A stretch of 6,949 nucleotides of DNA, taken from assembly GCA_016210435.1 (NCBI GenBank), contig JACQUF010000412.1, forward strand, positions 1-6,949, given 5' to 3'. This stretch comes from Chloroflexota bacterium (GTDB lineage: Bacteria > Chloroflexota > Dehalococcoidia > Lucifugimonadales > Lucifugimonadaceae). Each line of letters starts with the position of its first letter. Position 1 is the first letter of the stretch. This document shows positions 1 through 5,946 of this stretch, one piece after another. A model generated the notes under the pieces. The model saw only the letters and a program-made list of their open reading frames with translations, ran no database searches and was not told the origin of the DNA. Made by a program: the position numbers and the translations under genes.

Positions 1-150
1 ACTAGCGCCTAAACGGCAAGCGCAGCCAGCGGCCCCCGCAAGGGAACACGCGAATTAACTCCGGAAAGTCCCGCTAGCGCAAAGTCGGTAGAATAGCCGG
101 GTCGCTTCGCTCCTACCGGCAACCTGGAGCGAGCAGAGGACACGGTAAAA
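1..150. other. Left-edge intergenic or leader region
   Basis: No gene can be supported here. One plus-strand frame stays open from base 2 to a TAA at 56-58 and could be the last 18 residues of an upstream gene, but those residues match nothing I recognise. The purine-rich AGAGGA at 135-140, 10 bases before the ATG at 151, is a plausible ribosome binding site for the hydroxylase gene. I see no convincing sigma-70 promoter, so the downstream gene may be read from a transcript that starts outside the window. Confidence 0.4.
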
Positions 151-2442
151 ATGGTCGCTACTCCAGAACATCCTTCGACCCAGTCATTCAAGGTGATCGG
201 CACACGGCCGATTCGGCATGACGGATATGAGAAAGTCACGGGCCGCGCGGTCTATGGCGGTGACATCCGGCTGCCAGGAATGATCTGGGGCGAAGTGCTT
301 CGCAGTCCGTATGCGCACGCCCGAATCAAGAGCATCGACACGACCGAGGCTCAGAAGCTCCCGGGCGTGCTCGCGACGATCACGCATGCCGACCTTCCCG
401 CCGCGGAAGCAAAGGAGATCGACGCTGGCGAAGGCGTCGTGAACTTCCGCCGGGCTAGCATGAACATCCTTGCCCAAGACAAGGTCCTCTACAAGGGCCA
501 CATGGTGGCCGCAGTGGCTGCGGTCGACCGAAACACCGCGAGCGAGGCGGTCAAGAGAATCAAGGTCGAGTACGAGCCGCTCAAACCAGTATTGAGCGTC
601 GACGAGGCGACGGCCCCGGGCACCCCGATTCTTCTCGAAGACCTGGTGGGTGATCACCTGGGCGAGAAGGTACAGAACACGAATATCGCCAGGCACTTCC
701 GCCACGAATTCGGCGATCCCGACGCTGCGTTCAGGCAGTGTTCACTGGTGGTCGACCGCGAGTTCAGCCTCCAGATGGTCCACCAGGGTTACATCGAGCT
801 GCACAACGCAACTGCGATGTGGGAGCCGGACGGACGCGTGACGATCTGGTCAAGCACTCAGGGCTCATTCGGAGTACGTGCCCAGACGGCAGGCATCCTG
901 CGTCTTCCGGAATCGCGCATTCGAGTTATGCCGGTCGAGATCGGCGGCGGCTTCGGCGGCAAAACAGTGATCTATCTCCCGCCGATTGCGGCGGTCCTTT
1001 CGAAGATGACCGGTCGCCCGGTGAAGATGGTGATGGACCGCAAGTCCGTCTTCGAAGGGACCGGACCCGCGCCCGGTGGAAAGGTCAGGGTGAAGATGGG
1101 TGTCGATGATCAGGGCAAGATTCTGGCCTCTGAAGTCGTCATCCGCTTCGAAGCGGGCGCTTTCCCGGGCTCGGCGGTGGGTGCTGGCGGGATCTGCGTG
1201 CTTGCGGCCTACAACATCCTGAATACCCGGATCGATGGCTATGACATCCTGGTCAACAAACCGAAATCCGCCGCCTACCGCGCGCCGGGTTCGCCTCAGG
1301 TCGCTTTCGCGACAGAGGCGGTCGTCGACGAGATCTGTGAGAAGAAGGGCTGGGACAGAATCGAGTTCCGGCTCTGGAACGCCTCTCACGAGGGAACGCG
1401 CAGAGCCGACGGGCCGACGTTCCGCAAGGTCGGCTTGATCGACTGTCTGCAGACCGCCAGGAAATCGGAACACTGGAACACGCCGCTCGAGAAGCGTGGC
1501 CTAAACGGCAGGCTGAGAGGACGAGGCTTTGCGACCGGCTATTGGATGAACGGTGGCGGCAAATCCACGTGCGACCTCGCGGTCAACAACGACGGCATAG
1601 TGTTCATGAACGAGGGTTCGGTCGACATCGGCGGAACCCGGGCGTCGATCGCGATGCAGGCGGCTGAAGCCCTCGGAATACCGGCCGAGGACGTGCGGCC
1701 AAGCATCCCGGATACCGACAGCATCGGCTTCACCGGCGTGACGGGCGGCAGCCGGACCACGTACGCCACCGGACTCGCTGCGTACAACGCGGCCATGAAG
1801 CTCGTCGACTCTCTCAAGGAGCGGGCCGCGTTCATCTGGGAACGGAAAGTCGAAGACATCGACTTCAAGGACGGGGCGTTCTTTTCGAAGTCTGACCCTG
1901 CACTGAGTCTCACGTTCAAGCAGCTGTGCGCCAAGCTCGAGGGGACCGGCGGATCGGTGACGTCCACCGCGTCAGTCGATCTGTCTACGGCAGGCAACAG
2001 TTTTGCCCTTGGGATCTGCGATCTGGAGGTAGACCCCGACACTGGAAAAGTGGACATCCTTCGTTACACGGCAATCCAGGATGCCGGCCGTGCCATCCAC
2101 CCAGCCTATGTTGAAGGACAGATGCAGGGGGGTGCGGTGCAGGGGATCGGCTGGGCGCTATACGAAGAATACTTCATGACCCAGCAGGGCGTCATGGCCA
2201 ACTCCAGTTTCCTCGATTACCGGATGCCGACCGCTCTCGACATGCCGAAGATCGAGGCGATCATTGTGGAGGTTCCGAACCCGCTCCATCCGTACGGAGT
2301 GCGAGGCGTCGCAGAGGTGCCGCTTGCCCCGCCGCTGCCTGCGGTTGCCAACGCGCTGCATGACGCTCTGGGGATACGGTTCCTTGAGCAGCCAATCAAG
2401 CCTGCCCGGATCCTGGAGGCGATTTCCCGCAACGGGTCATAG
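151..2442 (+). CDS. Xanthine dehydrogenase-family molybdopterin-binding large subunit (CoxL/XdhB-type)
   Basis: This is the molybdenum-cofactor subunit of a molybdenum hydroxylase. Such subunits oxidise a C-H bond of an aldehyde, N-heterocycle or related substrate with water, and pass electrons to [2Fe-2S] and FAD subunits. The 763 residues match the usual large-subunit length (about 750-800). Residues 17-43 (IGTRPIR, then KVTGRAVYGGDI) are the family N-terminus. STQGSFGVR at 235-243, GGGFGGK at 265-271, AAYRAPGSPQ at 374-383 and TGGSRTTYATG at 531-541 line the cofactor pocket. GVAE at 719-722 supplies the catalytic glutamate E722. The active-site loop reads AYRAPG, not the AYRCSFR of true CO dehydrogenase, so CO oxidation is unlikely. 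The loop usually read as GQG is IGGTR at 493-497. There is no signal peptide. ATG 151 has AGAGGA upstream and fits the conserved N-terminus. No small or FAD subunit follows, so partners must lie upstream or elsewhere. The substrate cannot be read from the sequence. Confidence 0.95.
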   Translation: MVATPEHPSTQSFKVIGTRPIRHDGYEKVTGRAVYGGDIRLPGMIWGEVLRSPYAHARIKSIDTTEAQKLPGVLATITHADLPAAEAKEIDAGEGVVNFRRASMNILAQDKVLYKGHMVAAVAAVDRNTASEAVKRIKVEYEPLKPVLSVDEATAPGTPILLEDLVGDHLGEKVQNTNIARHFRHEFGDPDAAFRQCSLVVDREFSLQMVHQGYIELHNATAMWEPDGRVTIWSSTQGSFGVRAQTAGILRLPESRIRVMPVEIGGGFGGKTVIYLPPIAAVLSKMTGRPVKMVMDRKSVFEGTGPAPGGKVRVKMGVDDQGKILASEVVIRFEAGAFPGSAVGAGGICVLAAYNILNTRIDGYDILVNKPKSAAYRAPGSPQVAFATEAVVDEICEKKGWDRIEFRLWNASHEGTRRADGPTFRKVGLIDCLQTARKSEHWNTPLEKRGLNGRLRGRGFATGYWMNGGGKSTCDLAVNNDGIVFMNEGSVDIGGTRASIAMQAAEALGIPAEDVRPSIPDTDSIGFTGVTGGSRTTYATGLAAYNAAMKLVDSLKERAAFIWERKVEDIDFKDGAFFSKSDPALSLTFKQLCAKLEGTGGSVTSTASVDLSTAGNSFALGICDLEVDPDTGKVDILRYTAIQDAGRAIHPAYVEGQMQGGAVQGIGWALYEEYFMTQQGVMANSSFLDYRMPTALDMPKIEAIIVEVPNPLHPYGVRGVAEVPLAPPLPAVANALHDALGIRFLEQPIKPARILEAISRNGS

Positions 2443-2475
2443 CCCGTTCGTTGGTATTCCCGGTTTGCCCGATAA

Positions 2476-2501
2476 AGAGTGCCCGGTCCGCCGGGCCCTC
2501 T
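2476..2501 (+). terminator. Terminator-like hairpin after the hydroxylase gene
   Basis: A stem of AGAG-T-GCCCGG pairs with CCGGGC-C-CTCT around a TCCG loop (2487-2490). The inner six pairs are perfect, followed by one T-C mismatch and four more pairs. The hairpin starts 33 bases after the hydroxylase stop codon and is followed by a pyrimidine-rich tail (CTGTTTCTGTCC) rather than a clean run of T. It most likely ends transcription of the large-subunit gene, making that gene the last of its operon. The weak T tract lowers certainty. Confidence 0.6.
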
Positions 2502-2593
2502 CTGTTTCTGTCCTGTCCGCCTGTTTGCCCTGTGTGGGGACGAGGTGACCGGCGTCATGCTTGGCGTCGGAAGGGTCCGATCCCCACTTACGG

Positions 2594-2628
2594 CCTCTCC
2601 CCTTGCGGGGAAGGATGAAGGTGAGGGG
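2594..2628. repeat. REP-like intergenic hairpin (CCCC-TTGC-GGGG core)
   Basis: CCTCTCCCCTTGCGGGG is followed by a degenerate copy of the purine arm and then GTGAGGGG. Read on the minus strand the core is CCCC-GCAA-GGGG, a GNRA-type tetraloop on a short stem extended by an A-T pair and imperfect pairs. It resembles the CCCTCACC...CTCTCCCC...GGGGAGAGG elements scattered between genes in many proteobacteria. That is recognition from memory, not a search. It sits just past the cupin stop codon and between convergent genes, so it may also act as the minus-strand operon's terminator or 3'-end stabiliser, although no T tract follows. Confidence 0.5.
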
Positions 2629-2633
2629 CGAAC

Positions 2634-3056
2634 CTACGGGTCGTCCTTTTCGTACGCGTGGATATCGAGTAGCTCGACCGGTTCCGAGCCGTGTGACCTG
2701 TAGCCGAGCGGTGTCCCCTTCGGGATGTATGCGACTTCGCCGGGACCGAGCACACGCTCTTCGTTACCGACCTTGACGAGAGCCTGGCCGCGAATCACGT
2801 AGTACGCATGCTCGTGATCCGGATGGACGTGCGGCTTTGTCCAGCCGCCCGGCGCATACACGCTCCGCGTAATCTGTAGCCGCCTCGATCGCAGGTTTCC
2901 CAGCCCGTATCTCTGGAACTTGCTATCCGGCCCCATCAGGATCTGGAGCTCGATGTTGCCGTCGTGGACGCCCGGATGGGCCTCCTCGACGAATTTCGCC
3001 CAGTCGCCCTTTCTGTCCTTGCCTGTCAGAAAAACGGGCTGCTCGACTGATGACAC
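2634..3056 (-). CDS. Small single-domain cupin protein
   Basis: This 140-residue protein carries one cupin barrel at about residues 60-135. Cupin motif 1 is clear: G71, then H76-V-H78-P-D-H-E82, ending at G90 (PHVHPDHEHAYYVIRG). These residues normally bind a divalent metal. Motif 2 (G106 EVAYIPKG 114) is present, but the position of its usual third histidine holds L117. The nearest histidine is H122, so metal binding may be altered. Cupins of this size include dioxygenases, isomerases and ligand sensors, and no specific activity can be assigned. The start is GTG, because no other start codon occurs before the upstream in-frame stop. Its ribosome site is weak: GAGG lies 13 bases upstream, inside the end of the hydrolase gene. 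The gene begins 10 bases after the hydrolase stop, so the two are almost certainly co-transcribed and perhaps coupled. Confidence 0.85.
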   Translation of the reverse strand: MSSVEQPVFLTGKDRKGDWAKFVEEAHPGVHDGNIELQILMGPDSKFQRYGLGNLRSRRLQITRSVYAPGGWTKPHVHPDHEHAYYVIRGQALVKVGNEERVLGPGEVAYIPKGTPLGYRSHGSEPVELLDIHAYEKDDP

Positions 3057-3066
3057 GCGGGCTGTT

Positions 3067-3834
3067 CTACCTCGAGTTCTTCTCGATGAAGCCGATCACC
3101 CTCTGCCAGGCGTCGTCGCATTCCTTCTTGAAATCGGCGAACCGCCGGTCGAAGAACGAATGGGGAGCTCCCGGATAGATGTTGATTTCGTGTTGGACCT
3201 TGTTCTGCGCAAGCGCGGCGCGGAACTTTTCAACCTCTTCGACCGGTATCCCCTGGTCGGCGCCACCCATCAGGCCGAGGATCGGGCATTTGATGTCCTT
3301 GACCCGGTCTATCACGGGCGACGTCCCGTCCCGCTGCTGGCGGGTCGGGTGGCCGTAAAAGCCGATGGCGCCCTTCAGGCCGTGGCCGGCCGTCGCCTGG
3401 ATCCACGAATTGGACCCGCCGAAGCAGAAGCCAACCGTGAAGACAGGCCGGTTCGAGTTACCCTGGCCCTTCCGCAATTCGGAAACAGCAGAACCGACGT
3501 CCGCGCTGATCTGGTCCACCTTCGTCTTCGCGACGTGGTCCATGAAAGGGAACTGTTCATCGCGCTTGCCGACGCCACCGGTGCGACCGAAATAATCGAT
3601 CGCAATAGAGTCATAGCCGCGTTCAGCAAATCGCAGTGCGAGCTCCTCATAGAAATGGAAGAGCCCGCGAACATCGGGCAGCACGACGACGCCCGGAGTC
3701 CCTGGCCGCCCGCCGCTGGCCAGGAATGCGGCGAGCTTCGTGCCGTCTTTCGAGGTCAGCGTGAGGTCCTTCGTGCTGACCGCCGCGCCTGAAATGGGCT
3801 GGATCGGAGGACGGGAGTCAAATGGGACGCACAT
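3067..3834 (-). CDS. Dienelactone hydrolase-family protein
   Basis: This is an alpha/beta-hydrolase of the carboxymethylenebutenolidase type, 255 residues (family usually about 230-270). Classical members open dienelactone to maleylacetate in chlorocatechol breakdown, but many relatives act on other esters or lactones, so the substrate is open. The Cys-Asp-His triad is complete: C137 in the nucleophile elbow GFCFGG, D193 in GGADQGIP and H225 in PGAPHSFFDR. DVRGLFHFYEE at 54-64 contains the family glutamate region. No signal peptide is evident, so it is probably cytoplasmic. The reading frame could extend to 3894, but ATG 3834 is preferred. GGGGAGGAG lies just upstream of it (3839-3847), and the extra 20 residues do not look like the family N-terminus. 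The gene is followed within 10 bases by the cupin, and lies 102 bases after the flavoprotein gene, enough for its own promoter. Confidence 0.93.
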   Translation of the reverse strand: MCVPFDSRPPIQPISGAAVSTKDLTLTSKDGTKLAAFLASGGRPGTPGVVVLPDVRGLFHFYEELALRFAERGYDSIAIDYFGRTGGVGKRDEQFPFMDHVAKTKVDQISADVGSAVSELRKGQGNSNRPVFTVGFCFGGSNSWIQATAGHGLKGAIGFYGHPTRQQRDGTSPVIDRVKDIKCPILGLMGGADQGIPVEEVEKFRAALAQNKVQHEINIYPGAPHSFFDRRFADFKKECDDAWQRVIGFIEKNSR

Positions 3835-3838
3835 GAGT

Positions 3839-3847
3839 CTCCTCCCC
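3839..3847 (-). promoter_or_regulatory. Strong ribosome binding site that sets the hydrolase start
   Basis: The minus strand reads GGGGAGGAG and then four bases before the ATG at 3834. The GGAGG core is six bases from that ATG. It is the best Shine-Dalgarno match in the window and argues against the longer start at 3894, which would place this site inside the coding sequence. Confidence 0.75.
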
Positions 3848-3860
3848 GCTAACTGGCCGA

Positions 3861-3882
3861 TGGTGGCGAAACGATACCACCA
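3861..3882. promoter_or_regulatory. Inverted repeat upstream of the hydrolase gene
   Basis: TGGTGG and CCACCA form a perfect six-base inverted repeat around a ten-base spacer, in the 102-base gap between the flavoprotein and hydrolase genes. It lies 27 bases before the hydrolase start codon. It could be an operator or a leader hairpin. No convincing -35/-10 pair is visible beside it, and a repeat this short can arise by chance. Confidence 0.25.
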
Positions 3883-3936
3883 CGTGGGGGCCAAGGGTCG
3901 AGCGCCGCGGGAAGCGAATAGGGTTTTGGCCCCGGG

Positions 3937-5085
3937 CTAGAGCCGGAAGCGGCGCCAGTCAGACTCGAACCGTTCTTTTGCCCTGAATCCGCTCCGCGAA
4001 GGCTGCTCGAATTCGACCTCCGGCTTGCCCGGCGCCAGGAAGTTACCGGTCACTCGGCCCGCCTCCCGCCCCGAATAGGCAATGAAGCAATATCCCTCAC
4101 CGGAGAACTTCGCTGGCGCGGTTCCGTTGATCGCTGCCGCGATGTTCCGTCCAGCGACCTCTCCCTGAGCGGAGGCAAAGATTCCGGCCTTTGGCAATGC
4201 CCTGCTATTTGCCATCATCACCATGTTGCTGTCACCGATCGCGTACACGCCGGTTCGAGCCGTCTCCAACGATGCAGGGCTTACGGGCACCCACGCTTTG
4301 CCGTCTGTGATGCCGGACTCGGCGACTACCCGTGCGACGCGATGGACCGGCACCGTGATGATCAGGTCCGCTTCGACGTTCGATCCATCGGTGAACGAGG
4401 CGGCCCTGCCGTCGGCCGTGATCTCCTTCAGTCCTGCGTTCGGGTGAAGCTGGATTCGCCTCGATGCAAGATCGGCCGCTACGCACGCGCTCGCCTCCGG
4501 GCCTGCCACTGGAATAGGTGCCGGTTCAGGGGTAAAGAGGTGGATCTCGCTCCCGTTCGAGCGACCGGACTCTTCGAGCGCCCACCGGATGATCATCGCG
4601 GCCTCGAACGGCGCGGGCGGACATTTGTAAGGGAGCCCAGAGATCGCAATCGCGATCTTTCCCCGGTTGAATGCAGCGAGGGCGCGCCGGAGCCGGCGGG
4701 CGGTGTCAAGGTTGTAAAACGAATAAGCGGCGCGCGCGTTCGGTACGGCGTCCCAGTCGTACTCGGCGCCAGCGGCGAGCACCAGATAGTCATATTCATA
4801 CTTGGCGGGTCCGGTGCGCAGGACGCGATTTTCGGGGTCGAATTGCGTGACTTCCGCCTGCACGTATTTGACGCCGCGGTTCCGGATCTGACCGAGCGAC
4901 CGGCTCGCTTTCAAAGCGTCCTTCTCGCCGACGATCAGGAGCGGCATCGAGCCGCAGATATATGTCCGGCGACTGCGATCAATCAGCGTTACCTCGTGCT
5001 CCGGCGAGAGCAACCGGCGCGCGGTGATCGCAGCTCTGGCGCCCCCGAATCCTCCGCCCAGGACAACGACTTTCTTGCCAGGCAT
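3937..5085 (-). CDS. SQR/FCSD-type FAD-dependent oxidoreductase
   Basis: This 382-residue flavoprotein has the two-dinucleotide-fold layout of sulfide:quinone oxidoreductase (SQR) and flavocytochrome c sulfide dehydrogenase (FCSD). The FAD-binding GGGFGG is at residues 10-15, with D36 ending the second strand. The motif usually read as ATG is AAG at 104-106, and GD at 284-285 contacts the flavin. Where NADH-dependent relatives have a glycine-rich NAD motif, this protein has GLPYKCPPAPFEAA (150-163), the SQR/FCSD signature. C155 there and C333 in GYCFIAYSG match the two redox cysteines that carry sulfur or form the active-site disulfide. LPKAGIFA at 297-304 is also typical. The chain starts directly at the Rossmann fold with no Tat or Sec signal, so it is probably cytoplasmic. 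The Arg/Trp-rich C-terminus (about 367-382) might help membrane contact. Sulfide or persulfide oxidation to quinone is the likely chemistry, but this is inferred. GAGGAG lies 10 bases before ATG 5085. The HEPN-like gene ends 37 bases upstream, suggesting one transcript. Confidence 0.9.
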   Translation of the reverse strand: MPGKKVVVLGGGFGGARAAITARRLLSPEHEVTLIDRSRRTYICGSMPLLIVGEKDALKASRSLGQIRNRGVKYVQAEVTQFDPENRVLRTGPAKYEYDYLVLAAGAEYDWDAVPNARAAYSFYNLDTARRLRRALAAFNRGKIAIAISGLPYKCPPAPFEAAMIIRWALEESGRSNGSEIHLFTPEPAPIPVAGPEASACVAADLASRRIQLHPNAGLKEITADGRAASFTDGSNVEADLIITVPVHRVARVVAESGITDGKAWVPVSPASLETARTGVYAIGDSNMVMMANSRALPKAGIFASAQGEVAGRNIAAAINGTAPAKFSGEGYCFIAYSGREAGRVTGNFLAPGKPEVEFEQPSRSGFRAKERFESDWRRFRL

Positions 5086-5122
5086 CTTCAGCTAACTCCT
5101 CGTTTCCCGGAGTGGCTTCTAG

Positions 5123-5572
5123 TCAATGGTCCATTTGCGAATCATCTTCTATCGCTGGCAAGGTCAGTGTCTCAACGACACCCTTCGGGATCAGGCCCAG
5201 GAGCTTTCCAATTACCGGTCGTACTTGCTCGATCGTGCCGAGAACATCGCTGCGAGTCCGATCGGATTCGTAGAAATTGACATGGAGCAACTCTGCCGCA
5301 TTCACGGCACTCCAGATTTCGGGATCATGCAGATCGCGCGCGATTACCCGGCCATATTCCCGTACTTGTCGATGACTGGGGAGTCGAATGCCCCGGTACA
5401 CGGCAACCGCCTTCAGCGCGGCCGCCATGCTGCCCCAGACACACTCGCCCGACTTTTCCAGTTCGCCTTGGTCCATCAACCGAAAGGCATTCTCCATATA
5501 CCGTCGGGCATTGAATAGATATCTGGCCAGCTTCGCCCGATAGTCGAATGATCCGGGTTGTGCGTTAATCAT
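5123..5572 (-). CDS. HEPN/PaREP1-like helical protein
   Basis: This 149-residue, mostly helical protein resembles the PaREP1 branch of the HEPN fold, best known from archaea. Residues 15-60 give a long helical pair in which a charged loop (DQGELEKSGE) precedes VWGSMAAALKAVA. Then come GIRLPSH at 61-67, a second helical region, and ELLHVNFYES at 94-103, a pattern I associate with that family. R60 and H67 (R-x6-H) are spaced as in the RNase motif of active HEPN proteins, but in this branch the residues may be structural, so nuclease activity is not claimed. The frame extends to 5665, but ATG 5572 is chosen because it overlaps the upstream stop as ATGA, which suggests translational coupling, and because the extension would lie inside the upstream gene. 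About 56% G+C in a 180-base sample. The function is unknown. A partner of the flavoprotein, or a toxin-like HEPN, are the options. Confidence 0.8.
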   Translation of the reverse strand: MINAQPGSFDYRAKLARYLFNARRYMENAFRLMDQGELEKSGECVWGSMAAALKAVAVYRGIRLPSHRQVREYGRVIARDLHDPEIWSAVNAAELLHVNFYESDRTRSDVLGTIEQVRPVIGKLLGLIPKGVVETLTLPAIEDDSQMDH

Positions 5573-5778
5573 GCGTCGTAAGCGGTTACTTCTCCAGATT
5601 TGGCGTCGATCGTTACGGTCGCGATCTGCTCGAAAAATAGGCCAACGTTGACTTTGACAATCCATTCGCCGTTCACTTGTTTGGCGCTTTTCGGCTGCTG
5701 AAACGCGAAATGCCGCTTGAGGAATTGAACCGCTTTCTCTGTGGCCTGATCTGCTGAATTTATTGGTGGCACGGACAT
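5569..5778 (-). CDS. Small PepSY-like protein
   Basis: This is a 69-residue protein with no signal peptide. An N-terminal helix (about residues 8-25, ADQATEKAVQFLKRHF) is followed by GEWIVKVNVGLFFEQIATVT and then IDAKSGEVTAYDA. This order of helix, W-x-V strand and IDA-x-SGEV strand is what small PepSY-type domains look like, but the match is by eye and the family call is tentative. ATG 5778 is chosen, with GGAG three bases before it. A TTG nine bases further upstream (5787) is an alternative that adds three residues. Its stop overlaps the next start by four bases (ATGA), so it is translated together with the HEPN-like gene. It is the first gene of the minus-strand operon. Its G+C is about 50% over 180 bases, the lowest of any gene here. 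Its role is unknown; binding or regulating one of its neighbours is an inference. Confidence 0.75.
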   Translation of the reverse strand: MSVPPINSADQATEKAVQFLKRHFAFQQPKSAKQVNGEWIVKVNVGLFFEQIATVTIDAKSGEVTAYDA

Positions 5779-5835
5779 GGTCTCCAACTATTCCGCTTCA
5801 CGAGCCCTTCTCAATATCCACAACGGGCCGCAGGA

Positions 5836-5857
5836 AGTTACACCCGGAACTGTAACT
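5836..5857. promoter_or_regulatory. Operator-like inverted repeat in the divergent promoter region
   Basis: AGTTACA and TGTAACT form a perfect seven-base inverted repeat around eight bases, 22 bases in all. The centre is about 70 bases from the minus-strand operon's start and about 90 from the plus-strand gene's start. Dyads of this size and spacing are typical binding sites for dimeric repressors or activators. I cannot assign the regulator, and no regulator gene is in the window. No strong sigma-70 promoter is visible on either side, so which gene it controls is open. Confidence 0.45.
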
Positions 5858-5936
5858 GATTGCGAAGCGTTGCCTCGACCCATTGCTTGTACGATTGCGT
5901 CGGCAAAGTACCAGTTCCCTGGGAGCCGAATTTCCG

Positions 5937-5946
5937 GTGTATACAC
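5937..5946. promoter_or_regulatory. Perfect palindrome GTGTATACAC at the MetE-like start
   Basis: Ten bases form a perfect palindrome that begins at the proposed GTG start codon. Its centre, TATACA (5940-5945), is also a fair -10 element, although no matching -35 is seen. It could be an operator, a promoter with translation starting further in at TTG 5952 or 5961, or chance within the first codons. Confidence 0.25.

Noticed and set aside
86..118. CGGTAG...CTACCG inverted repeat in the leader of the hydroxylase gene
   Set aside because: Only six pairs around a 21-base loop and no T tract, so it is too weak to call a terminator or a riboswitch.
184..705. Minus-strand open frame of 173 codons inside the hydroxylase gene
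   Set aside because: The plus strand here encodes the conserved N-terminal part of the hydroxylase, and the antisense product resembles no family.
151..2442. Carbon monoxide dehydrogenase large subunit (CoxL form I)
   Set aside because: The AYRCSFR active-site motif is absent; the equivalent loop reads AYRAPG.
2920..3792. Plus-strand open frame of 290 codons opposite the hydrolase and cupin genes
   Set aside because: It spans two recognised genes on the other strand and has no motif of its own. It is a by-product of high G+C.
3835..3894. Twenty-residue N-terminal extension of the hydrolase
   Set aside because: A strong GGGGAGGAG site lies immediately before the inner ATG at 3834, and the extension does not resemble a signal peptide or the family N-terminus.
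4342..5280. Long plus-strand open frame of 312 codons opposite the flavoprotein gene
   Set aside because: It is antisense to a gene with clear FAD and cysteine motifs, is rich in arginine in the way expected of GC-rich antisense frames, and shows no domain. It also crosses the gap between two minus-strand genes.
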